Source: Plut-88900 sp963668115
GTDB taxonomy: Bacteria; Chloroflexota; Dehalococcoidia; Plut-88900
Direction of reading: 5' to 3'
NCBI GenBank assembly: GCA_963668115.1
Contig: OY764147.1
Location: 1,116,001 to 1,180,000 of the forward strand
Length of the DNA: 64,000 nucleotides
The first letter of the stretch is position 1. The number at the start of each line of letters is the position of its first letter. The notes below the pieces were generated by a model. The model did no database searches and had not been told where the DNA came from. It was given only the letters and a program-made list of their open reading frames with translations. Shown here in pieces: positions 1 through 7,356 of this stretch. Position numbers and translations under genes: made by a program.

Positions 1-377
1 GCGGCGCCCGACCCATCGTCGAGCACGCCAGCCGGGTGATCTATGCCCAGCTGTCCCGCAAGATCATTCAGGACTACAACCTGGAAGACGCCAACCCGGG
101 GCCCGAGTCCTTCGCCCTATTCATCAAGCGTGACCGTGAGTCCCTCCACGAGGAGGTCGAGATAGAGACTCTTGCAGACGGTGCGATAAAGGTCACACAG
201 CAGACCCGCAACCCGAGGCTCTTCCCACCCTCCAGCCCTCTACCCGTGGAGATCGAAGACGCGCTCCACCAGGGCTGGCGCATCCTCGCCGGCGAGATGC
301 AGTACGGCATGGACGTTAAGATGACCTCCATGCTCGCCGCCGGAGACCCGTGCAACCAGTGGGTCATTCGGGCCTAG
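1..377 (+). CDS. 3' part of an unrecognised gene, cut by the window edge
   Basis: The frame is open from the first bases (codon phase begins at base 3), so this is the end of a gene whose start lies outside; the GTG at 36 would be internal. About 124 residues are visible. The family is not recognised with confidence. The last residues contain a GDPC turn (AAGDPCNQWVI), which weakly recalls the end of V4R or aminothiazoline-carboxylate hydrolase-like domains. The cupin gene follows 28 bp downstream on the same strand, so co-transcription is likely. The family guess is an inference only. Confidence 0.6.
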   Translation, partial: GARPIVEHASRVIYAQLSRKIIQDYNLEDANPGPESFALFIKRDRESLHEEVEIETLADGAIKVTQQTRNPRLFPPSSPLPVEIEDALHQGWRILAGEMQYGMDVKMTSMLAAGDPCNQWVIRA

Positions 378-405
378 ACCATCCCAGGAAACCAAGGAGG
401 ACACC

Positions 406-810
406 ATGGCTCCAAATTATTGGAAAGAAACGGACTCCACGGGCATTATCTCCCGGCCCGTCCACCACGGCGACGGCGATATCGACATGCGCGGCTTCTT
501 CGATACCATCTCCAGCCTTCCCGTCAAGTTCCACGTCTGGGAGATGGCCCCCGGCGTCAGCGAGGGCGCTCACACCCACGAAGGCGAAAACTCGCTGGAA
601 GAGCTGTACTACTTCCTGGAGGGTCGCGGCGAGATGTGGTTCGGGGAGGAGACGCTGCAGGTTGAGGCCGGGGACGCGGTCCTGGTGCCGCAGGACGTAG
701 ACCACGGGATGCGCAACAACTCAGATAAACCCATGAGGGTGATCGTAGTCTGGGGCAAACCCGACCGCCAGGCCGCGGACGTGCTTTCAAGGGGACGGGG
801 CAAGGACTAG
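406..810 (+). CDS. Cupin-domain protein
   Basis: A 134-residue single-domain cupin of the small beta-barrel type. Motif 1 lies around residues 48-75: a glycine, then HTH, then a glutamate-rich stretch ending in LYYFLEGRG. Motif 2 follows near residues 84-103, with EAGDAVLVP and a final histidine in DVDHGM. The histidines and glutamate are the usual ligands of a single metal ion. The substrate cannot be read from sequence; small cupins act as dioxygenases, isomerases or ligand sensors. The ATG at 406 is preceded by AAGGAGG with good spacing. It sits behind an unrecognised gene and points at a convergent ferredoxin. Confidence 0.85.
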   Translation: MAPNYWKETDSTGIISRPVHHGDGDIDMRGFFDTISSLPVKFHVWEMAPGVSEGAHTHEGENSLEELYYFLEGRGEMWFGEETLQVEAGDAVLVPQDVDHGMRNNSDKPMRVIVVWGKPDRQAADVLSRGRGKD

Positions 811-825
811 GGCCTAGGGGCCCCG

Positions 826-1077
826 TTAGTCGTCCTGGAAGTAGTTGACGTTGATGTCGTAGTACTGGGCCCAGTACTCGGGGACCTCAGACTCCTCGAA
901 GATCGCCGTAACCGGGCAGACGGGTTCGCACGCGGCGCAGTCGATGCACTCGTCGGGGTCGATGTACAGCATGTCCTCGCCCTCGCCGTCGGAGGGGTGG
1001 ATACAGTCGACGGGGCAGACCTCAACGCATGCCAGGTCTTTAACTCCGATGCAGGGCTCAGCGATTATGTAGGTCAT
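826..1077 (-). CDS. 7Fe-type bacterial ferredoxin
   Basis: An 83-residue ferredoxin. The N-terminal cluster region is C9-x7-C-x3-CP, with the long spacing typical of a [3Fe-4S] site, as in seven-iron ferredoxins that begin with CEPCIGVKD-like sequence. The second region is the classic CxxCxxxCP of a [4Fe-4S] site (CIDCAACEPVCP). The C-terminal tail with PEYWAQYYDIN is also usual for this family. It would be a soluble low-potential electron carrier; no obvious redox partner sits beside it. It is convergent with the cupin gene and lies downstream of ilvD on the same strand. Confidence 0.93.
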   Translation of the reverse strand: MTYIIAEPCIGVKDLACVEVCPVDCIHPSDGEGEDMLYIDPDECIDCAACEPVCPVTAIFEESEVPEYWAQYYDINVNYFQDD

Positions 1078-1174
1078 CTGGGACAGGCCTCCAAGCTTTA
1101 GGCTCCGAATGCTCGATATGCGGGCAGCAAACCCGACCTATTCTATAACATATCCCCGGAGACTCAAACCACCC

Positions 1175-2869
1175 TCACCCCACCGTCACCGCCCCCCGAG
1201 ACGCCGACACCGCCAGCCTCGCATACTTCGCCAGCGCTCCCGACGTATAGTTCGGCGGTATCGGCGCCCACGCCCCGAGCCTCCGGTCGAACTCTTCCTG
1301 CGATATCTCCAGGTTCAGCTGCGCGTTGGGGATGTCGAGCGTGATCGTGTCGCCTTCCTCAACTATGGCAATCGGCCCCCCGACCGCCGCCTCCGGCGCC
1401 ACGTGCCCCACCATGAACCCCTGCGTCGCCCCCGAGAACCGGCCGTCCGTTATCAGCGCCACGTCCTCCCCCAACCCCTGCCCCACTATCGCCGCCGTCA
1501 CGTGCAGCATTTCCCGCATCCCCGGCCCCCCCTTGGGCCCTTCGTAGCGCAGCACCACTATGTCCCCCGCCTCAATTTCCTGGTTGTCCACGGCCCGAAA
1601 CGCGTCCTGCTCCCGGTTGAACACCCGCGCCCGACCCCTGTGCACCCTGTGCAGGTGTTCCGGGTGCGCCAGTTTCACCACCGCCCCCTCCGGCGCCAGG
1701 TTCCCCTTCAATATCACCATCGACCCATGAGGGCTCAGCGGCTCGGCCACCGGATGGACCACCCTGCTGTCGCCCGGTATCTCCACGTCCGCCAGGTTCT
1801 CCGCAACCGTCTTGCCCGTCACCGTCAGCGCATCGCCGTGCAGCAGGCCCGACTCCAGCAGCCTCTTCATCACCGTCGGCACGCCGCCTTCCCTGTGCAG
1901 GTCCACCATCACGTGCCGACCCCCCGGCTTCATGTCCGCTATGTACGGCGTCCGCTCGCTTATCCTGGCGAAGTCCTCGATCTCCAGCTCCACCCCCGCC
2001 TCGTACGCGATTGCCAGCAGGTGTAGCACCACGTTCGTCGAACCCCCCATCGACACCGCCACCGCTATCCCGTTCTCAAACGCCTCCCGAGTCAATATGT
2101 CCCGGGGTCTTATCCCCTCCTCCAGCAGCCTCATCACCGCCCGACCCGCCTCGTACGACTTTTGCAGTATCCCCTCCTCAACCGCCGGCTCCGACGACGC
2201 CCCAGGCAGCGACATCCCCATCGCCTCGATCGTCGACGACATAGTGTTCGCCGTAAACATCCCCCCGCACGACCCCGCCCCCGGACACGCCGCGCACTCT
2301 ATGTCCTTCAGGTCCGCATCGCTTATCCGCCCCTTGCTGTGCGCCCCGATAGCCTCGAAAACGTCCTGGATGCTTATGTCCTTCCCCGCATACCGGCCCG
2401 GCATGATCGTCCCGCTGTACAGGAAGACTGTCGGCACGTTCAGCCGTGCCGCCGCCATCATGGCGCCGGGCAGGTTCTTGTCGCACCCCGCTATCGTCAC
2501 CAGCCCGTCGAAGTACTCCGCGTGCGTCACCAGCTCTATCGAGTCGGCGATTAGCTCCCGGCTCACCAGCGACGCCTTCATCCCCTCCGTCCCCATCGAA
2601 ATCCCGTCGCTCACCGTCAGCACCCCGAACTCGAACGGCGTCCCCGACGCCGACTTCACCCCCGCCTTCACCCGCTCCGCCAGCTTGTCCAGGTGAACGT
2701 TGCACGGCGTAATGTCAGACGCCGTATTCGCCACCCCGATGAACGGCTGCTCGAACTCCCTGTCCCCCACACCCACCGCCCTCAGCATCGCACGCGCCGC
2801 CGCCCGGTCCGCCCCGTCCGCCACTATCCTGCTCCGATGCCTAACGTCGAATTTCGCAGCCGTCGTCAT
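1175..2869 (-). CDS. ilvD: Dihydroxy-acid dehydratase
   Basis: A 564-residue protein, the normal IlvD length. It dehydrates 2,3-dihydroxy-3-methylbutanoate (or -pentanoate) to the 2-keto acid, the third common step of valine, leucine and isoleucine synthesis. Three iron-sulfur cysteines are visible: C56 in ITPCN, C129 in GCDKNLPG, and one in CPGAGSCGGMFTANTM near residue 205. The C-terminal NTDAEGR-type loop is represented by the usual IlvD/Edd pattern DGRFSGATQGFMVGHVAPEA. The ATG at 2869 has AAGGAGA upstream. No other branched-chain synthesis gene is in the window. Confidence 0.97.
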   Translation of the reverse strand: MTTAAKFDVRHRSRIVADGADRAAARAMLRAVGVGDREFEQPFIGVANTASDITPCNVHLDKLAERVKAGVKSASGTPFEFGVLTVSDGISMGTEGMKASLVSRELIADSIELVTHAEYFDGLVTIAGCDKNLPGAMMAAARLNVPTVFLYSGTIMPGRYAGKDISIQDVFEAIGAHSKGRISDADLKDIECAACPGAGSCGGMFTANTMSSTIEAMGMSLPGASSEPAVEEGILQKSYEAGRAVMRLLEEGIRPRDILTREAFENGIAVAVSMGGSTNVVLHLLAIAYEAGVELEIEDFARISERTPYIADMKPGGRHVMVDLHREGGVPTVMKRLLESGLLHGDALTVTGKTVAENLADVEIPGDSRVVHPVAEPLSPHGSMVILKGNLAPEGAVVKLAHPEHLHRVHRGRARVFNREQDAFRAVDNQEIEAGDIVVLRYEGPKGGPGMREMLHVTAAIVGQGLGEDVALITDGRFSGATQGFMVGHVAPEAAVGGPIAIVEEGDTITLDIPNAQLNLEISQEEFDRRLGAWAPIPPNYTSGALAKYARLAVSASRGAVTVG

Positions 2870-2959
2870 CTAAACTCTCCTTGGTGCATGATGCGGGGTA
2901 ACGCGTCCGACATGATAGCACACCCCCACCCCGACTCCCCCCCTTACACCATCCCCGAC

Positions 2960-3165
2960 CCCCTACCCGTCATTCCGGCCTCCGAGCCGGCTGTAAGTGC
3001 GCCATTGGCGTGAATCCATCCCTCCCCTCTCACCCGTCATTCCCGTGCCCCGACACGGGAATCCATCCCATCCCCCAGTACTGAACTAGAGGCATGCGCA
3101 TGCCTCTGTTCTTCTCTCCCCTTCTCCCTTATAGGCCCTAAGGGTCGAAGATGCGCTACGGCATG
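2960..3165. repeat. REP-like palindromic repeats between ilvD and the next gene
   Basis: The 360 bp between ilvD and the gene at 3230 hold at least two copies of a short repeat that starts GTCATTCC and ends GGAATCCATCC. The clearest (3036-3070) encloses CCCGTG...CACGGG, so it can fold as a hairpin. The copy at about 2969-3025 has a different interior containing GCCATTGGCGTGAATCC. A GTCGAAGATGCGC half-element follows near 3138-3155. These modules recur in every intergenic island of the window. Confidence 0.75.
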
Positions 3166-3201
3166 AGAGGGGGACCAAGGGGGTGAGGTTCCCTTCCCCC
3201 G

Positions 3202-3210
3202 TGCTACAAT
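3202..3210 (+). promoter_or_regulatory. Extended -10 promoter for the HEPN-like gene
   Basis: TGC followed by TACAAT (hexamer 3205-3210) forms an extended -10 element 20 bp before the GTG start at 3230. A recognisable -35 is absent, which is normal with a TG extension. AAAGGA at 3217-3222 is the ribosome site. Confidence 0.5.
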
Positions 3211-3229
3211 ATCTCCAAAGGAAAAACCC

Positions 3230-3616
3230 GTGACCACCACCTCAGCCGACCCCACACCCATATTCGCCGACGCTCAACACATGCACGCCTCTGCCCTCCA
3301 GCGAATGGCCGCCGGCGACATTCGCGACGCCTCCGACAAAGCTTGGTGCGCCGCCAAACGCGCCGTCGACGCCCTTGTCCTCGCCCGCACCGGCAACCTC
3401 CCTCCCAAATCCCCCGACACCACCCGCTCCCTCCTCAGACTCGCCCAGGAACATCCCCAAATGCGCAACCTCTTCGACCGCTACGCCGCAAGACGAGACG
3501 TCCTCCACGGCGACTGCTTCTACACCGGCCTCTGCGAACCCCTCGACGCCATACAACGCCTGATCCACGAAACCGCCGACTTCATCCACGACGCCGAAAC
3601 CCTCGCCCACCCCTAA
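3230..3616 (+). CDS. Small all-helical HEPN-like protein
   Basis: A 128-residue protein predicted to be almost all alpha-helix. Early residues resemble HEPN-type helices (ALQRMAAGDIRDASDKAWCAAKRAVDAL). Near residue 85-92, RRDVLHGD provides the R-x4-H signature of HEPN nucleases and nucleotidyl-transferase partners. HEPN proteins of this size are often RNases or toxin-antitoxin members, and also occur as PaREP1-like archaeal and Chloroflexota families. No partner nucleotidyltransferase is adjacent. Start is GTG at 3230 with AAAGGA upstream. It sits alone between two repeat clusters, so it is probably accessory. The function is inferred. Confidence 0.65.
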   Translation: MTTTSADPTPIFADAQHMHASALQRMAAGDIRDASDKAWCAAKRAVDALVLARTGNLPPKSPDTTRSLLRLAQEHPQMRNLFDRYAARRDVLHGDCFYTGLCEPLDAIQRLIHETADFIHDAETLAHP

Positions 3617-3639
3617 CTCCCCCCTTCCCCCCACCCGAC

Positions 3640-3860
3640 CCCCTCCCCATTCCGATGCCTCGCGAGGTCGTAGATGCGCCTCAGGCGTGAATCTCAAGCG
3701 TCCCTCATAAACCCGCCCCTGCCTCTGCCATTCCCGCCCTCTACATCGTCATTCCCGAGTAGTCGGGAATCCATCCCTCCGAAACACTCACCCAGAACCC
3801 CACAACTCACCCCTCCCCCCATCCCGATGCCCCGCGAGGAATCTAGGACTTTCCCACTCA
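3640..3860. repeat. Cluster of REP-like palindromes
   Basis: Three kinds of module lie in this gene-free 297-bp stretch. ATTCCGATGCCTCGCGAGG with GATGCGCCTCAGGCGTGAATC occurs near 3648-3693. GTCATTCCCGAGTAGTCGGGAATCCATCC occurs near 3749-3778. CCGATGCCCCGCGAGGAATCT occurs near 3826-3844. Each contains a short inverted repeat. The same modules recur near 5400, 19300, 20400 and 51300-51900. Confidence 0.8.
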
Positions 3861-3878
3861 CATCTCCTCCAAAAATCC

Positions 3879-3907
3879 TTGACACAAGGGTACTTGTGCA
3901 GTAGTGT
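3879..3907 (+). promoter_or_regulatory. Promoter with embedded operator-like dyad, leaderless start
   Basis: TTGACA (3879-3884), a 17-bp spacer and TAGTGT (3902-3907) form a sigma-70 type promoter. The predicted start point coincides with the ATG at 3914, so the mRNA would be leaderless. Within the spacer, ACAAG-GGTA-CTTGT (3884-3897) is a perfect 5-bp-arm dyad placed where a repressor would block polymerase. The regulator is unknown. Confidence 0.6.
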
Positions 3908-3913
3908 GTCTAT

Positions 3914-4411
3914 ATGGCTTATAATTATAACCATCCCACTCACCTTGTGGCCCGCGCCCAGGCATTCAACAGGTCCAAGAGTCTCTGCCAACTGTGCGGC
4001 TCGACATCAGCCACCGAGGGTCACCACTGGGCAACCGAGTACCCCAAAGAGTCGGATATGACCGGCGACGACCTCACCGCCCTTTGTAACCTGTGCCACG
4101 ACATCGCTACCAATATACGCAGGTTCCACGGCAACAGAATTCAGTTGAAAATAGCATTTAAGGAGGCAATAGAACAATGCTATACAAGGTCAAAGTCAAC
4201 GGACTCACGCCGATCATTCATCACAGTGCAACGGGGCTCGACCCCAAGCTCCCTGCCAACGTCGAAAAAGCCGCGATCACTAAGAAGAGGGGCGGGAACA
4301 GGACGGCGTCCGACGACGCCCGGCTCAGCGAGCTTGAGACGCTTACCAGCCTCTGGCTCAACTTCCAGGACAAACCCGAGATCCCGCCCTCGGCCTTCCG
4401 AGCGGCCATAG
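3914..4411 (+). CDS. HNH-type zinc-finger nuclease-like protein
   Basis: The first 90 residues form an HNH-like unit: CQLCG (residues 25-29), GHHW near residue 38, and LTALCNLCHDIA near residues 56-67. The two CxxC pairs would hold a structural zinc, and the HH plus the later N and H fit the HNH nuclease core. After about residue 90 the frame runs through the next gene in a different phase, giving a low-complexity basic tail, so the native stop may have been lost by an indel or the genes overlap by 235 bp. No Shine-Dalgarno is present; the promoter places the start point at this ATG. It probably came with the downstream phage-like gene. Confidence 0.7.
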   Translation: MAYNYNHPTHLVARAQAFNRSKSLCQLCGSTSATEGHHWATEYPKESDMTGDDLTALCNLCHDIATNIRRFHGNRIQLKIAFKEAIEQCYTRSKSTDSRRSFITVQRGSTPSSLPTSKKPRSLRRGAGTGRRPTTPGSASLRRLPASGSTSRTNPRSRPRPSERP

Positions 4412-4773
4412 AGTCCGGCGCACGAAAGCTGAAGCAGGGTCCTATGGTACGTGAAGGTCTCATCGTCGTGTCCTGCGATGATTTCGAATACGACACCAAG
4501 CGCTACGGTACGACTCTGAAAAAGCTGCAAAAGACAACCCAGTACACCGTGCCCGTCGTGGTACAGCGGAACCGCATACTCCGCACCCGTGCCAAGTTCG
4601 ACCTTCCTTGGTCCGCCACTTTCACCGTGGAAGTATACGGTGACGCGGCAGACGCCGAACATCTGGAACAATGGTTGACGATAGCTGGCCGAGGCATTGG
4701 GTTGGGAGACTGGAGACCGGAGAAGTCGGGAGTCTACGGCCGCTTTGAGCTAACCTCTATCAGCGAAGCCTAG
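4177..4773 (+). CDS. Phage-like protein of unknown function (GxGDWRP...GRF family)
   Basis: A 198-residue protein starting MLYKVKVNGLTPIIHH, with a conserved IPPSAFRAAIESGARKLK block near residue 72. Its C-terminal block is GIGLGDWRPEKSGVYGRFEL, residues about 175-194. This architecture is familiar from uncharacterised proteins of actinophages and other phages that end in G-x-GD-x-RP-x-GRF. The glycine-rich end also recalls RAMP/Cas7-type folds, which is speculation. It has its own strong AAGGAGG, 11 bp before the ATG. It lies inside the 3' end of the HNH frame, and the pair looks like a prophage remnant. Confidence 0.7.
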   Translation: MLYKVKVNGLTPIIHHSATGLDPKLPANVEKAAITKKRGGNRTASDDARLSELETLTSLWLNFQDKPEIPPSAFRAAIESGARKLKQGPMVREGLIVVSCDDFEYDTKRYGTTLKKLQKTTQYTVPVVVQRNRILRTRAKFDLPWSATFTVEVYGDAADAEHLEQWLTIAGRGIGLGDWRPEKSGVYGRFELTSISEA

Positions 4774-4817
4774 ATTCTCCTTCCTCACAGCTGACTAGAC
4801 ACATTTCGGTTTCGCAA

Positions 4818-5289
4818 GGCGGGGCACGGCTGGGTGCGGCGAGGCTTGGTGTGGCTCGGCATGGCCAGGCTCGGTTCGGCGAGGCTCGGCGCGGCGAGGC
4901 AAGGACCTCGTGGCGTGGCATGGCTGGGCGAGGCATGGCACGGCGTGGCCTGGTTCGGCCAGGCCAGGTATGGCATGGCGCGGCTGGGCGGGGCGCGGCA
5001 AGGAATTCACGGCATGGCACGGCAGTGCTTGGTGCGGCTCGGCTCGGTATGGCATGGCACGGCATGGCTTGGCTAGGCAGGGCATGGATTACTCGGCATG
5101 GCAAGGTATGGCAGAGCGCGGCCCGGCACGGCAAGGAACTCATGGCATGGCAGGGTATGGCTCGGTCCGGCTCGGTTGGGTGCGTCAAGGACTTCGAGGC
5201 GGGGCGAGGCCTGGTGTGGCGAGGCTGGGCCAGGCGAGTCGAGGTCAGGCCAGGTGTGGCGGGGCAGGTCTTGGCAAGGCTAGGTTCGG
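4818..5289 (+). repeat. Pentanucleotide-period GGYNN repeat tract
   Basis: About 470 bp in which GG recurs almost every 5 bases, as GGC or GGT followed by two free bases (for example GGCAC GGCTG GGTGC GGCGA). Positions 1-3 are nearly fixed and 4-5 vary. The phase slips at four CAAGGAnnTC punctuation units, at about 4900, 4999, 5132 and 5186. Several 100-170 codon open frames cross it on both strands, but they are consequences of the period and encode only Met/Ala/Arg/Gly/Trp or Pro/Ala/Cys/His mixtures. The plus strand is rich in GG doublets, so it could form two-tier G-quadruplexes. Confidence 0.85.
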
Positions 5290-5329
5290 GGGTGGGGATT
5301 GAATCCCCACCCCCCTACCAGCATCCCCA

Positions 5330-5640
5330 TTCACCTTCATACGTCATTCCCACCCCCTTTTAACCCATCATCCCCACCCCCCTTACACCGTCATTCCTGC
5401 GGAGGCAGGTCGAAGATGCGCCTATGGCGTGAATCCATCCCTTCGGAATAATCGCCTAGTCCTAGCAATCCACCCCCTCACCCTTGCCTAACCCCACCCC
5501 CTTATGCCATGTCATTCCGATGCCCCGCGAGGTCGTAGATGTCGAAGATGCGCCTGGGCGTGCGCCGTGCTGAAAGTCCGCCTTTGGCGGAGCGTGAATC
5601 TGGGGTGGGAATCCGGGGGAATTCCCCCCACAACCCGTAC
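5330..5640. repeat. REP-like repeat cluster upstream of RNA element copy 1
   Basis: Several GTCATTCC half-elements (near 5342 and 5391) are followed by GAAGATGCGCCTATGGCGTGAATC-type modules. CATTCCGATGCCCCGCGAGG follows near 5513. GGAATCCGGGGGAATTCCCCCC lies just before the promoter. Sequence from about 5480 to 5646 is also recognisable upstream of RNA copies 2 and 3, so this part belongs to the duplicated cassette. Confidence 0.75.
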
Positions 5641-5646
5641 ATTCGC

Positions 5647-5675
5647 TTGACACATCTGACCAACGGCGCTATCAT
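5647..5675 (+). promoter_or_regulatory. Promoter of structured RNA element, copy 1
   Basis: TTGACA at 5647-5652, exactly 17 bp, and TATCAT at 5670-5675. The same hexamers with the same spacing lie upstream of the two other copies. The predicted start point is near 5682. Confidence 0.8.
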
Positions 5676-5681
5676 ACCCTG

Positions 5682-6313
5682 CGTCCGCGAACACTAATCC
5701 AGTAACACAAGGAGGAACCAAAAACCCAGGGAAGCCCACCCGACCCACTAGAGAGGATGTCACCCCCGAGACAAGCTTGCCCCCGAGACGTCGGGGGTCG
5801 GGAACGCCGTCCCCTCACCACGGGTCCCGTGACCCCTTCCCTGACCCCCAGGCGATGGATAGACGCCCTGGATAGAAGCCACAGCAGACCGGCCATCCCC
5901 CGCCGAGAGACCGTCTCGGAGGTCGGCCTGTAGCGGACTTGCGCTATATCAAGATAGGGGTGGCGGGCTGGCTAGCCCCGCTCCGGACAAGTTACCGGTG
6001 GTTGGCCCGTCGGCGAGCTTGCGCCACACCAAATCAGGCACAACCTGGGGTCGCTGGGGCACTCGGGACCTGCGGGTGCGCCACGTAATAACAGACTCCC
6101 GGGGGCTACCAGCCCGATCACTGGCCCCCACTGCGCCCTTAGGCGCCTGGGAGCGGGTCAACGCCCGGCTTGTCTGCCCGAACAGCCGGAGCACACATCG
6201 AGCAGAAGGGCGCGGCCGGCTGCAATCCGCCCCACGGCGGACCTCTATGGCCCCGGACAGCCGAGCACCGCATGGTAGGGACCAACGGCTCACCAGGTGC
6301 GTCTTCCATCGCC
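5682..6313 (+). ncRNA. Candidate structured RNA, copy 1 (REP-associated, P1-closed)
   Basis: The transcript would begin near 5682. It carries AAGGAGG (5709-5715) with no start codon at translation distance. The conserved hairpin P0 pairs CAGGGAAG (5727-5734) with CTTCCCTG (5836-5843). The long-range helix P1 pairs GGCGATGGATAGACGC (5851-5866) with GCGTCTTCCATCGCC (6299-6313), with one bulge. The interior between P1 strands is about 430 nt, GC-rich and full of local hairpins. P0 of this copy contains an extra insert with CCCCCGA-gacg-TCGGGGG. A module TCGAAGAT...GACTGAATCC follows at about 6356-6406. No credible reading frame is present. The crotonase gene starts 239 bp downstream in the same direction. 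The evidence is comparison with the copies on the minus strand at 19562-20116 and 50814-51222. The RNA class is unknown. Confidence 0.65.
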
Positions 6314-6552
6314 GACCCAAAACCCAACAGACAGAACCCAAACCCCACCCCCACAATCGAAGATGGAACATCCGCCTTGGGCGGGTCCGCCTCGGGAGGA
6401 CTGAATCCCTCCCCTCTTGCAGCCGGGACAACCCTTCCAGTCACTCCCCACCCCTTGCCCCGCCCCAACCCGCCCGCTTATCATTGGGCCGGGCATAACC
6501 TCCCTCACCCCGACTCGAGCCCGCCGCCCATCACGCTGCAAGGAGACCACCG

Positions 6553-7353
6553 ATGTCCTACGAAAACATCATCGTCGAAAGAGACGGCCGCATCGGCAAG
6601 CTCATCCTCAACCGACCCAACAAGCTCAACGCCATCACTGACTTCATGGAAGAGGAGATGGCCCAGGCCATCAGGGAGTTGGGCGACGACGACTCCGTAG
6701 GCGTGGTCGTATTGACCGGCGCGGGCCGGGCCTTCTCCGCCGGCGCCGACGTCTCCGAGCTCCCCGGCGCCGAGTCCAACGGCCGCGGCGACAGCCCCGA
6801 GGACAAGCGCCGCAACTTCCGCAAGGCCATGAACATCGTCCTCGGCGTCCACCGCATGGAGAAGCCCGTCATCGGCATGATCAACGGCGTCGCCGCCGGC
6901 GCCGGCTTCGACCTCGCCTGCGCCTGCGACCTCCGCGTCGGCACCCCCAAGTCCCGCTTCCTCGCCGCCTTCATAAGGGTCGGCCTCTTCCCGGGCTGGG
7001 GCGGCATGTGGCTCTACGCCAAGACCCTCGGCATCCCCAAGGCCGCCGAGCTCGTCTTCACCGGCGACTTCCTCGAAGCCGACGACGCCTACCGCCTCGG
7101 CATGTTGAACAAGCTCGTCCCCGAGGATGAGCTTGAAGCCGCCACTATGGAGATGGCCCGTAAGATCGCCGACGGCCCCCCCGTGGCCCTCAGGCTCTCC
7201 AAGCTCATGCTCTACAAGGCCCTCAACATGGACCTCGAAACCGCCATGCAGATGTCCGCAGCCCTCGAGACCATCACCCTCACCTCCGAAGACCACACCG
7301 AGGGCGTCGCCGCCTTCAAGGACAAGCGCAAGCCAAGTTACCTGGGCCGCTAG
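6553..7353 (+). CDS. Enoyl-CoA hydratase/isomerase-family (crotonase-fold) protein
   Basis: A 266-residue crotonase. The CoA-binding and oxyanion-hole elements are present: AFSAGADVSEL near 60-70 and NGVAAGAGFDLACACD at 111-126. Of the two catalytic glutamates of true hydratases, the first is replaced by D120 and the second falls on F140, in FIRVGLFPGWGG. It may therefore be an isomerase, hydrolase or lyase of the superfamily rather than a beta-oxidation hydratase. The ATG at 6553 follows AAGGAGA. An SRPBCC gene starts 3 bp after its stop, so the two form an operon. Confidence 0.88.
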   Translation: MSYENIIVERDGRIGKLILNRPNKLNAITDFMEEEMAQAIRELGDDDSVGVVVLTGAGRAFSAGADVSELPGAESNGRGDSPEDKRRNFRKAMNIVLGVHRMEKPVIGMINGVAAGAGFDLACACDLRVGTPKSRFLAAFIRVGLFPGWGGMWLYAKTLGIPKAAELVFTGDFLEADDAYRLGMLNKLVPEDELEAATMEMARKIADGPPVALRLSKLMLYKALNMDLETAMQMSAALETITLTSEDHTEGVAAFKDKRKPSYLGR

Positions 7354-7356
7354 ACC

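Noticed and set aside
1109..2026. 305-codon plus-strand frame
   Set aside because: It is antisense to ilvD, with a basic Arg/Pro/His composition typical of a shadow frame.
4760..5363. Several open frames of 60-170 codons on both strands in the GG-period tract
   Set aside because: They are products of the 5-base period and have extreme composition (Met/Ala/Trp/Arg or Pro/Ala/Cys/His). No ribosome site or domain.
5682..6313. RNase P RNA, tmRNA, SRP or 6S RNA for the structured element
   Set aside because: Three copies in one window, no match to the conserved cores of these RNAs that I can recognise, and a variable interior.
5641..6500. Protein genes inside RNA copy 1 (frames of 110-170 codons near 5998-6498)
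   Set aside because: They have no ribosome site and low-complexity composition, and they are not kept in the other two copies.
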